Both the position numbers and the translations under genes were made by a program. From Herbidospora solisilvae (GTDB taxonomy: Bacteria; Actinomycetota; Actinomycetes; Streptosporangiales; Streptosporangiaceae): DNA of 64,000 nucleotides. Below, in pieces: positions 36,710 through 44,102 of the stretch. The stretch spans positions 744,001 through 808,000 of the forward strand of contig NZ_WXEW01000002.1 in NCBI RefSeq assembly GCF_009901565.1, read 5' to 3'. The first letter of the stretch is position 1. Each line of letters begins with the position of its first letter. The notes below the pieces were generated by a model that had not been told where the DNA came from, searched no databases, and saw nothing but the letters and a program-made list of their open reading frames with translations.

Positions 36710-38983
36710 ATGTGGACGTGGATCCGGCTGGACGCGCGGCGTCGCCTGCGCCCGCTGGTGGCGCTCGCCCTGCTGGTCGCGGTGGGCTCGGCCGCGGTGA
36801 CGGCCGCCGCCGCGGGCGCCCGCCGGGGGGCCTCGGCCGTCGACCGGCTCAGCGCCGTCACGCTGCCCGCGACCGTGCTCGTCCAGCCCAACCAGCCGGG
36901 GTTCGACTGGGACGCCGTCCGGCGGCTGCCGGGGGTCGTCGCCGTGGCGACGTACCTGATCAGTGACATCCGGTTCGAGGGGCTGCCCGAGCCGGGCATC
37001 CAGTACGTCGCGCCCGGCGGCGATCTTCTGCACACCGTCGAGCGGGCCGTGGTCGTGGCAGGCCGGGCCGCCGACGAGGACCGGGCCGACGAGGCCGTCG
37101 CGACGACGGACTTCCTCACGGCCAACGGCCTGCGGGTCGGTGACGTGGTGGTCGCCGGATCGGCGCGGGCGCGGCACCCGGTCACGATCGTCGGGGTGGT
37201 CCGCTACCCGTTCGCCGTGATGGTCCCGGCGTTCACCACGACACGGGCGTTCGCCGAGCGCCACCGCGCCGACCTGGAAGGGACGACCGGGGACGCCATC
37301 CACAACGCGATCGTCCGGCTGAGCGGCGGACCCGCCTCGATCCCGGAGTTCCAGCGTGCGTTCGCCGCGCTGACCGGCCGCAACGACATCGAGATCCGCG
37401 ACCTCACCCGGCTCCTGGGCAAGGTCGACCAGGCGAACGAGTTCGAGGCGGTCATTCTGGCCGCCCTCGCCCTGGCCGCGCTGGTGACCGCGCTCGCGCT
37501 CCTCGGCCAGGCGGTGGCCCGCCAGGCCGCCGGTTCGGCCGGCGACCTGCGCGTCCTGCGGACCCTGGGCATGCGGCCCCGGCAGGCGCTGGCCGCCGCC
37601 GTCTGCGGGCCCGCGGCGTCGGTGGGGGCCGGTGCGCTGCTGGGCGCCGGGCTCGCGGTCGCCGCCTCGCCCCTTTTCCCGATCGGCTCGGCGGCGTCGG
37701 CGGAGCCGGCCCCCGGCGTGTACGCCGACCTGCCGGTCCTCGCCGGGGTCGCGGGCGTCGTGGTGGCCGTCCTGACCGTGACCGCCGCCCTCGCCGCGTG
37801 GCCGTCACCCGGGCGGGAGGCCGCCGTGACGCGCAGGTCGGCCGTGGCGGCGGCCGCCCATCGGATGGGCCTGCCGGTCCCGGCCGTCATGGGGGTGCGG
37901 CTGGCCCTCGAACCGGGCACGGGACGCCGGCCGGCCTCCGTACGCCCCGTGCTCGCCGGGGTCGTGGCCGGCACGGCCGGGGTGCTGGCCGCGCTGACCT
38001 TCCAGGCCGGGGCGGCCGACGCCGTCGTCGCGCCCTCCCGGTTCGGGCAGACGTTCCAGCTGTGGGCCATGACCGGCTTCGACGGCGACGAGGTCATCCC
38101 GGCCGGTTCGGTCCGCGCGTGGGCGGCCGACCCCGCGGTGGCCTCGGCGACCGAGACCACGGTCGGCGTCGTCACCGTCGGCTCCACCCCGGTCACCGTC
38201 TTCACCCGCCCCGGATCGCTTCCCCTCGTCGCGATTGAAGGCCGCCCGCCCAGCGGGCCGGGGGAGATCGCGCTGGCCCCCGACTCGGCGCACACGATCG
38301 GCGCCGGCGTGGGGGACACGCTGACCGTCAAGGCCTACGCCACGGCCGACCTGACGGTGACCGGGATCGTGTTCGTCCCGGAGAACCCGCACAACGGCTA
38401 CGCCGACGGCGCCTGGCTGAGCGGCGACGGCTACGCCCGGCTGTTCCCCAACGGCTACTTCAAGTTCCGTGAGACCCTGCTCGCGCTGCGCCCCGGCGCC
38501 GACCCGGCCGAGGTGTCGGCCCGGCTCGGCGCGGGGACTCTGCCGCCGATGGAACCCGGGGCCCTCGACCGGCTCCGCAACGTGCAGGCCCTGCCGCCGG
38601 TCCTCGCCGGGTTCCTCGGGCTGCTCGCCGTCGGCGCCGTCGGCCACGCGCTCGGCACCGCGGCCAGACGCCGCCGCCACACGGTCGCCGTCCTGCGCGC
38701 GATCGGCATGACGCCGCGCCAAGGCGCCGCGATGGTGTTCACTCAGGTCGGCACGCTCGCCGCCGTCGGTCTCCTGGTGGGCGTGCCGCTGGGGGTGGCC
38801 GCGGGGCGCGCCGCCTGGCGGGCCGTCGCCGGGCTCACCCCGCTTTTGTACGTGCCGCCGCTCGCCCCGCTGGCCCTCGGGCTCGCCGTGCCGGTCGCGC
38901 TGCTGGCCGGGGGCGTGCTCGCGGTCGGGCCCGCCCGCCGCGTGGCCCGGTCGCGGCCGGGCGACGTGCTGCGCGGGGAGTAG
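36710..38983 (+). CDS. FtsX-type ABC permease (orphan)
   Basis: 757 residues with two FtsX/MacB-like units: an N-terminal helix (LVALALLVAVGSAAVTAAAAGARRGASAV) and a large extracytoplasmic domain, a membrane core with the RVLRTLGMRPRQALAAAV motif, a second extracytoplasmic domain, and a final core with VAVLRAIGMTPRQGAAMVF. The LR.LGM.PRQ motif, repeated twice, is the coupling-helix signature that contacts an ABC ATPase. No ATPase gene is adjacent, so it must recruit one coded elsewhere or be an evolutionary remnant. Probably exports or handles an envelope-associated molecule. Confidence 0.88.
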   Translation: MWTWIRLDARRRLRPLVALALLVAVGSAAVTAAAAGARRGASAVDRLSAVTLPATVLVQPNQPGFDWDAVRRLPGVVAVATYLISDIRFEGLPEPGIQYVAPGGDLLHTVERAVVVAGRAADEDRADEAVATTDFLTANGLRVGDVVVAGSARARHPVTIVGVVRYPFAVMVPAFTTTRAFAERHRADLEGTTGDAIHNAIVRLSGGPASIPEFQRAFAALTGRNDIEIRDLTRLLGKVDQANEFEAVILAALALAALVTALALLGQAVARQAAGSAGDLRVLRTLGMRPRQALAAAVCGPAASVGAGALLGAGLAVAASPLFPIGSAASAEPAPGVYADLPVLAGVAGVVVAVLTVTAALAAWPSPGREAAVTRRSAVAAAAHRMGLPVPAVMGVRLALEPGTGRRPASVRPVLAGVVAGTAGVLAALTFQAGAADAVVAPSRFGQTFQLWAMTGFDGDEVIPAGSVRAWAADPAVASATETTVGVVTVGSTPVTVFTRPGSLPLVAIEGRPPSGPGEIALAPDSAHTIGAGVGDTLTVKAYATADLTVTGIVFVPENPHNGYADGAWLSGDGYARLFPNGYFKFRETLLALRPGADPAEVSARLGAGTLPPMEPGALDRLRNVQALPPVLAGFLGLLAVGAVGHALGTAARRRRHTVAVLRAIGMTPRQGAAMVFTQVGTLAAVGLLVGVPLGVAAGRAAWRAVAGLTPLLYVPPLAPLALGLAVPVALLAGGVLAVGPARRVARSRPGDVLRGE

Positions 38984-38986
38984 GTG

Positions 38987-40417
38987 CTACTCGGGGTCGG
39001 TGGCGTCGGCGAGCTTGACGAGCTCGGCCATCGCCTCGCGCAGATGGTCCATGATCCGCCATACGTCCGGCACTCTGGCCGGGCACGCGACGACGCCGAA
39101 GTCGAGGCTGCCGTCGTAGGACAGGCACGTGATGGACAACCCGCCCGTCACGTCGCTCAGTACCGACATCGGGTAGTAGGCCAGCAGCCGGGCCCCGCAC
39201 AGATAGAGCGGCAACTGCGGGCCCGGCACGTTCGACACGATCAGGTTCACCCCGGGCGTCACCTTCCCGGCCAGCCGGAACAGGTGGGGCGTCGCGAAGG
39301 TGGCGATCGGGGCAGGCAGGACGGAGCACAGGTCGTTCAGCCAGTTCGTGCGCGACACCGCGAAGCGGCGCTTGGCGGTGGCCATCAGGCCCCTGACCGC
39401 CGACAGGCGCTCCTCGGGGTCGGCCACGTCGGTGGCCAGCGGGGTGATCATCGCGGAGATCTGGTTGCCGATGGTCTCGTGCCCCTTGGTGGTGCGCACC
39501 GCCACCGGGACCGCCGCCACCAAGGGCTGGCCCGGCAGGGCGGCGTGCTCCTCCAGCCACGACCGCAGCGCGCCCGACACGACCGTCATCACGACGTCGT
39601 TGACGCTCATGCCGAACGTCCGGCCGACGTGCTTCACATCGCTGAGCGCGATCGACCCGTAGGCGAAGGTGCGCATGCGGGTGATCGGGCCGTTGAACGG
39701 GGTGCGCGGCGCGGCCAGCGAGGGCAGCGGCGGCAGTGGCTTCTCGCCGAGCAGGCGGCGGGCGGCGCTGGCCAGGCGGTGGGCGCCGGGCAGGCCGCCG
39801 GAGACCGGCATGGCGTCGAGGTCGGCGACCGCGCGGGTCAGCGACCGCACCGTGTCGCCGGGCTGGGTCAGCAGCCGGCCGAACGCCTCGGCGAGCATCT
39901 CGGCCGGGTTGGGCGCCTTGGCGCGCGGCGTGTCGGCCGAGGGCGGCTCGACCTGCCGCTGCTCGGGCGTGAGGTCGAGGAAGGCGCCGAGGATCTCCGA
40001 GCCCGACACGCCGTCGATGGCGGCGTGGTGGACCTTGGTGTAGACGGCGACGCGGCCCTCGCCCAGGCCGTGGATCAGGTGCATCTCCCAGAGCGGGCGG
40101 CTCCGGTCGAGCTTGCGGGCGTGCAGGCGGGCCACGTGGACGGCGAGTTCGTCTTCGTGGCGCAGCGTCGACTCGTGCACGTGGTCGGCGACGTCGAAGT
40201 CGTCGTCTTCGGTCCAGTAGGGCCGGTCGAGCCCGAAGGGCACGTCGGCGAGCCGCATCCGCAGCGGCGGCGCGAGATGGACCCGGTCGCGCAACAGCGC
40301 GACCAGGCGGTCGCGGGTGACGCTGCCGTCGAGGACGGCCACACCGGCGACGTGGGTGACCGTCGTGTCGGACTCCGTGCTGAGGAACTGCGCGTCGAGT
40401 GCCGTGAGCTGGCCCAT
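38987..40417 (-). CDS. Wax ester synthase/diacylglycerol acyltransferase
   Basis: 476 residues, WS/DGAT family. Active-site motif HHAAIDG at 130-136 with catalytic His131; also PLWEMHLIHGL, NDVVMTVVSGALR, and the C-terminal NLIVSNVPGPQLPLYLCGA and SYDGSLDFGVVACP motifs. Joins acyl-CoA to diacylglycerol or fatty alcohol to build storage lipid. ATG 40417 has GGGGGAGG six bases upstream; the TTG two codons earlier abuts that site. Monocistronic, with 11-bp direct repeats upstream. Confidence 0.95.
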   Translation of the reverse strand: MGQLTALDAQFLSTESDTTVTHVAGVAVLDGSVTRDRLVALLRDRVHLAPPLRMRLADVPFGLDRPYWTEDDDFDVADHVHESTLRHEDELAVHVARLHARKLDRSRPLWEMHLIHGLGEGRVAVYTKVHHAAIDGVSGSEILGAFLDLTPEQRQVEPPSADTPRAKAPNPAEMLAEAFGRLLTQPGDTVRSLTRAVADLDAMPVSGGLPGAHRLASAARRLLGEKPLPPLPSLAAPRTPFNGPITRMRTFAYGSIALSDVKHVGRTFGMSVNDVVMTVVSGALRSWLEEHAALPGQPLVAAVPVAVRTTKGHETIGNQISAMITPLATDVADPEERLSAVRGLMATAKRRFAVSRTNWLNDLCSVLPAPIATFATPHLFRLAGKVTPGVNLIVSNVPGPQLPLYLCGARLLAYYPMSVLSDVTGGLSITCLSYDGSLDFGVVACPARVPDVWRIMDHLREAMAELVKLADATDPE

Positions 40418-40474
40418 GGGCAACCTCCCCCTGTCGTTCTCCGCCGGGTTCCGCCCCCATCCTCCTGAGGAGCG

Positions 40475-40502
40475 GTTACCGGGGCGTTACCAAGACGTCT
40501 CC
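40475..40502. promoter_or_regulatory. 11-bp-spaced direct repeats upstream of WS/DGAT
   Basis: GTTACC at 40475, GTTACC at 40486 and GTCTCC at 40497, at an exact 11-base period. The spacing is that of PhoP direct repeats, but the match to GTTCACC is partial. Could be a weak PHO box or another response-regulator site. Confidence 0.35.
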
Positions 40503-40623
40503 AAGGAGCGATTCTGGCAGCGCGGAATCGTCTCCCCGTACTTCCCCCATAGGCGGCCAGCCCTTCGCGAACCCCCCCGAGCTGCGCGAAAGCCAGCGAA
40601 CCTTCCGTAAAGGTAACACTTGG

Positions 40624-41670
40624 CTACTCGACGATCACCGGGTGCGCCACGATGGCGTCGAACAAATACCCCATCTTGTCGTACGCAGTGAATTCCGGCT
40701 GCCTGTACCCATTGTGATCTACCGCCCTGGCGAGCAGCACGCCGGGGCCCTTCTCCCTCGGACACCACTCCAGGTGCCACGGCGTCCAGGCGCGGGTTCC
40801 CCTGCGGTGGAAGGCCTTCCGCCACGACCGGCCTCCGTCGGTGCTGACCTCGATCTTCGCGATCGCGCCCGCGCCCGACCAGGAGCGCCCGCGCAGGACG
40901 TGCCGCCGCCCGAACGGAATCCGGGCGGGTCGCGGCAGCTCGAAGGCGCTCTTCACCGACGGCGTGGTGACGCCCGTGCCGAACGGGTTGTCCAGGGGCC
41001 GCGTCGACACCTCGACGTCTCCGAGCCACTTGACCGACGCGATCCCCACCCACCCCGGCACCACCAGCCGGGCCGGATAGCCGTGGTCGGGCGGGAGAGT
41101 GACGCCGTTCATCTCGTACGCGACCAGCACGTCGTCGAGGGCCTTCGCGAGCGGGACCACATGCCGGACGTGCCCCCGGTCGCCGACCGGGTCGTCGAGG
41201 CCGGTGGCCAGCACGTCGACCGCGTCGGGCCGGATCCCGGCGAGTTCGAGCACGCTCCGGAGCGGCGCGCCGCGCCAGCGGGCCACCCCGATGCCGCCCA
41301 GTCCCCACCCGTCGTCCCGGTGGCCGAACAGCGACCGGCCGTTGTCGGCGCACTCGATGGCGACGTCCATCGTGCGGGCGGGCAGTCCGCGCAGGTCGGC
41401 GTAGGTGAGCACGCGCGGCCCCGTGAGGCCGTCGCCGTGCAGGCGCAGCCGCCAGGAGTGGGCGTCGATGAAGGGGGTGGTGGTGTGGTTGCCGACGAAG
41501 AAGCGGTCGTTGGGGGTGTGGTAGCCCTGGCCGGCCATGGCCTCCCAGCGGGTCTCGGCGCTGGAGCCACGGGTGGTGAACAGGTCGGCGGGGAGTGGCT
41601 TGACGATGGGGCCGCGGTGGGCGGAGAGAGGCGGGATGTCGCCCAGGGTGCACAGAGCCGTCCGGTCCAT
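40624..41670 (-). CDS. Molybdopterin-dependent oxidoreductase, sulfite-oxidase family
   Basis: 348 residues. Mo-cofactor domain with the molybdenum-ligating cysteine Cys107 in AIECADNGRSLFG, then LVVPGWVGIASVKWLGDVEV and a C-terminal Mo-co dimerisation domain (GAIAKIEVSTDGGRSWRKA). No Tat or Sec signal and no heme-binding segment, so probably cytosolic and of unknown electron partner. The substrate may be sulfite or another oxyanion. ATG 41670. Next upstream gene on this strand is the CGNR protein, 52 bases away. Confidence 0.92.
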   Translation of the reverse strand: MDRTALCTLGDIPPLSAHRGPIVKPLPADLFTTRGSSAETRWEAMAGQGYHTPNDRFFVGNHTTTPFIDAHSWRLRLHGDGLTGPRVLTYADLRGLPARTMDVAIECADNGRSLFGHRDDGWGLGGIGVARWRGAPLRSVLELAGIRPDAVDVLATGLDDPVGDRGHVRHVVPLAKALDDVLVAYEMNGVTLPPDHGYPARLVVPGWVGIASVKWLGDVEVSTRPLDNPFGTGVTTPSVKSAFELPRPARIPFGRRHVLRGRSWSGAGAIAKIEVSTDGGRSWRKAFHRRGTRAWTPWHLEWCPREKGPGVLLARAVDHNGYRQPEFTAYDKMGYLFDAIVAHPVIVE

Positions 41671-41688
41671 GAGGAACCCCTTTCCCTT

Positions 41689-41703
41689 GTAGGTATTTCC
41701 TAC
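41689..41703. promoter_or_regulatory. Short palindrome before the molybdo-oxidoreductase gene
   Basis: GTAGG-TATTT-CCTAC, a 15-bp inverted repeat 18 bases upstream of the ATG, in an AT-rich dip between two minus-strand genes. A candidate operator or small RNA hairpin near the ribosome site. Confidence 0.35.
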
Positions 41704-41722
41704 CAGGAAAGCGGCAAATCTG

Positions 41723-42247
41723 TCAGCCGCTGGTCCGGGTGTTCTTCCGGCGTTCGTAGTGGCGGCGCGCCTTCATGCGGTTGCCGCAACCGGCCATCGA
41801 GCACCATCGGGCGCTGTTGCTCTTGGAGTGGTCGATGAGGAAGAGCGTGCACTCGTCCGCGTTCTCGCACGGGCGGACCCGGCCGGGGGCGGTGCGCCGG
41901 AGGGTGTCCCAGGCGACGGCGGCCCGGGCGGCCAGGGTGTGCTCGCGAGGCGTCGAGAGCCGCCATTCGATGCCGGTGTCGCCGATGACCGGCCGGTAGC
42001 CGACGCCGTCGAGCGCCGGGGCGAGCGCCGCCGGGGCCGCCTGGCCGTGGACCAGCGCCTGCAGCGTGTCGCGGGTCGAGCGCAGGAGCGTGAGGTCTTC
42101 GTCGGCGTGCTGGTCGCCGGCGTGCTCGACGATCCAGGCGCGGGCCGCCGCCGGGTCGGCGAGCCGGTCGTCCACCTCTCCGCCGACGGTCGGGGTGGTG
42201 TTCAGCAGGGCCAGGAGGAGCGCCTCGTCGGGTTCTGCCGCCTTCAT
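41723..42247 (-). CDS. CGNR zinc-finger regulator
   Basis: About 174 residues. N-terminal ABATE-like helical ligand domain (EALLLALLNTTPTVGGEVDDRLADPAAARAWI), then the CGNR zinc finger C-terminus: CENADECTLFLIDHSKSNSARWCSMAGCGNRMKARRHYERRK, with four cysteines and the defining CGNR. Such proteins are stress-linked transcription regulators. ATG 42247 is preceded by GGAGG; a TTG at 42277 would add ten residues. Divergent from an alpha/beta hydrolase gene with nested palindromes between them. Confidence 0.9.
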   Translation of the reverse strand: MKAAEPDEALLLALLNTTPTVGGEVDDRLADPAAARAWIVEHAGDQHADEDLTLLRSTRDTLQALVHGQAAPAALAPALDGVGYRPVIGDTGIEWRLSTPREHTLAARAAVAWDTLRRTAPGRVRPCENADECTLFLIDHSKSNSARWCSMAGCGNRMKARRHYERRKNTRTSG

Positions 42248-42270
42248 TCGGTCTAACCTCCATTCGCCTG

Positions 42271-42335
42271 TTGACAAGGTTACACGTCGCAGGCCTACGA
42301 TCTAACCGTCATCAATGACGAAAGGTGGTTAGATC
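42271..42335 (+). promoter_or_regulatory. Promoter with nested palindromes in the CGNR/hydrolase divergent region
   Basis: A -35-like TTGACA (42271-42276), 19-base spacer and -10-like TACGAT (42296-42301) face the hydrolase gene. Overlapping the -10 begins a perfect long-range inverted repeat GATCTAACC (42299-42307) / GGTTAGATC (42327-42335). Inside it is a second palindrome, CGTCAT-CA-ATGACG (42307-42320). A related half-site GGTCTAACC is at 42250-42258. This fits repression by the adjacent CGNR regulator. Confidence 0.55.
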
Positions 42336-42336
42336 A

Positions 42337-43209
42337 ATGAGCGTGAGGGTGCACCACCGGTATGCGACGGTCGACGGGCACCGTCTCTTCTACCGCGAGG
42401 CCGGGTCGGCGGGCCAGCCGACGGTCGTGCTGCTGCACGGCTTTCCGACCAGCTCGTTCATGTTCCGCAACCTGATCCCCGCGCTGGAGGGATATCGGGT
42501 CATCGCCCCCGACCACCTCGGGTTCGGATTGTCGGACGCGCCGTCGGTCGCCGAGTTCGGCTACAGCTTCGACGCGCTGGCCGGCCTCACCGCCGGGCTG
42601 CTCGACCAGTTGGGCGTGACCCGCTACGCGATCGGCGTCCAGGACTACGGCGCTCCGATCGGCTGGCGGCTGGCGCTCCGCGACCCCGAGGCGGTCGTCG
42701 CGGTGATCAGCCAGAACGGGAACGGCTACGACGAGGGTTTCGTCCCCGCGGGCTGGCAGGGCGTGTGGGACTACCAGCGGGACCAGAGCCCGGAAAACGA
42801 GGCGGCGCTGCGCGAGGCCTTCACGCTGGAGGCGATCCGAAGCCAGTACGTGACCGGCGTCGCGGACGAGAGCGTCCTCAGCCCGGACACCTGGCACCTC
42901 GACCACGCCTCCATCTCACGACCCGGGAACGCGGAGGTCCAGTTGCAGCTGTTCCTCGACTACGCCACGAACCCGCCGCTCTACCCGGCGCTGCACGAGT
43001 GGCTGCGGGCCAGGCGGGTGCCGGTGCTGGCGGCGTGGGGCAGGCACGACCCCTTCTTCGGCCCCGACGGGGCCCGCGCCTTCGCCCGCGACAGCCCGCA
43101 CGCGGAGATCCACCTGTTCGACGGCGGCCACTTCCTGCTGGAGAGCGCCGGAGACGAGGTCGCGGCCCTGATCCGCACGTTCCTCTCCAAGCACCTCCCG
43201 ACGGCATGA
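42337..43209 (+). CDS. Alpha/beta hydrolase (haloalkane dehalogenase/epoxide hydrolase-like)
   Basis: 290 residues. Oxyanion-hole motif LLHGFPTSSFMFRNL, the strand PDHLGFGLSD, nucleophile elbow AIGVQDYGAPIGW with Asp as likely nucleophile (G-V-Q-D-Y-G), acidic residue in WGRHDPFF and catalytic His in FDGGHFLLE. The Asp nucleophile places it with haloalkane dehalogenases or epoxide hydrolases rather than Ser esterases. ATG 42337; a GTG at 42325 lies within the operator palindrome. Its stop overlaps the ATG of the MOSC gene (ATGA). Confidence 0.9.
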   Translation: MSVRVHHRYATVDGHRLFYREAGSAGQPTVVLLHGFPTSSFMFRNLIPALEGYRVIAPDHLGFGLSDAPSVAEFGYSFDALAGLTAGLLDQLGVTRYAIGVQDYGAPIGWRLALRDPEAVVAVISQNGNGYDEGFVPAGWQGVWDYQRDQSPENEAALREAFTLEAIRSQYVTGVADESVLSPDTWHLDHASISRPGNAEVQLQLFLDYATNPPLYPALHEWLRARRVPVLAAWGRHDPFFGPDGARAFARDSPHAEIHLFDGGHFLLESAGDEVAALIRTFLSKHLPTA

Positions 43210-43994
43210 GCCCGGCCACGGGATCGGTGGTGGCGCTGCGGCGCTACCCGGTCAAGTCGATGCTCGGGGAGGACGTCGAAGCGGCGGCCGTGACCGAGCA
43301 GGGCGTCGAGGGCGACCGGGTGGCCGCGCTGCTGGACGTGGCGACCGGGACGGTGGCCAGCGCCAAGCATCCCCGGTTGTGGCGGGACCTGCTCGGCTTC
43401 GCCGCCCGATGGGACGACGGGACGACCCTGATCCGGCTCCCGGGCGGCCGGACGGTGCGGGCCGACCACGCCGACGACGCCGTCTCACGGGCGCTGGGCC
43501 GCGAGGTCCGCCTGCTGACCACCCGGCCGGAGCAGGCGACGGTGGTCCGGCCGGACCCCGAAGCGGTCATGGACGCCGGGGTCGACGCGGACGTGCCCTA
43601 TATCCACCTCCAGATCGGCCAGGGCACGCCGGGCCGCAATTTCGTCGACTACGCCGCGATCCACCTGGTGACGACCGCCACCCTCGCCCAGGCCCGGGCG
43701 GAGATGGTGCGCTACCGGCCGAACCTGGTCGTGGACCTGCCCGGTGCGACGCCCTACGCCGAGAACGGCTGGACCGGCCGCGAGCTCACCGTCGGTCCGG
43801 TGGTGCTGCGGATCCTCGGCCCCACCCCGCGCTGCGCGGTCCCGACGCTCGCCCACGGGAACCTGCCGCGCCGGACCGACGCGGTCAGGACCCTGCTGCG
43901 CGACAACCACGTCGGGGGATATCCCTGCCTGGGGGCCTACGCCGAGGTCGTCCGGCCCGGCGGTGTCACGGTCGGTGATCGGGTGGTGTGCTGA
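43206..43994 (+). CDS. MOSC-domain protein
   Basis: 262 residues. N-terminal beta-barrel MOSC_N (VVALRRYPVKSMLGEDVEAAAVTEQGVEGDR) and C-terminal MOSC domain with the sulfur-carrier cysteine in TPRCAVPTLAHGNL. Such proteins bind molybdenum cofactor or pyridoxal-type groups and reduce N-hydroxylated compounds, or detoxify. Coupled to the hydrolase by a 4-base overlap, which suggests a shared xenobiotic-handling role under the CGNR regulator. Followed by dispersed-repeat copy 2. Confidence 0.9.
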   Translation: MSPATGSVVALRRYPVKSMLGEDVEAAAVTEQGVEGDRVAALLDVATGTVASAKHPRLWRDLLGFAARWDDGTTLIRLPGGRTVRADHADDAVSRALGREVRLLTTRPEQATVVRPDPEAVMDAGVDADVPYIHLQIGQGTPGRNFVDYAAIHLVTTATLAQARAEMVRYRPNLVVDLPGATPYAENGWTGRELTVGPVVLRILGPTPRCAVPTLAHGNLPRRTDAVRTLLRDNHVGGYPCLGAYAEVVRPGGVTVGDRVVC

Positions 43995-44022
43995 GTCGTG
44001 ACGGCGGGTCGCCGGGAGCGGT

Positions 44023-44096
44023 GCGGGGCGCCGGATGCGGCGCCCGGCCGGGGGCGGTGGTCGGCGCCGGCCGGGCGGGAGCCGTAACGGAAGAAG
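44023..44096 (+). repeat. Dispersed GC-rich intergenic repeat, copy 2
   Basis: About 74 bp: GGCGCCGGATGCGGCG ... GGCCGGGGGCGG ... TCGGCGCCGG ... GGGAGCCGTAACGGAAGA. Fills the gap between the MOSC gene stop and the convergent polX stop, in the MOSC sense direction. Confidence 0.75.
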
Positions 44097-44102
44097 GCTT
44101 TC

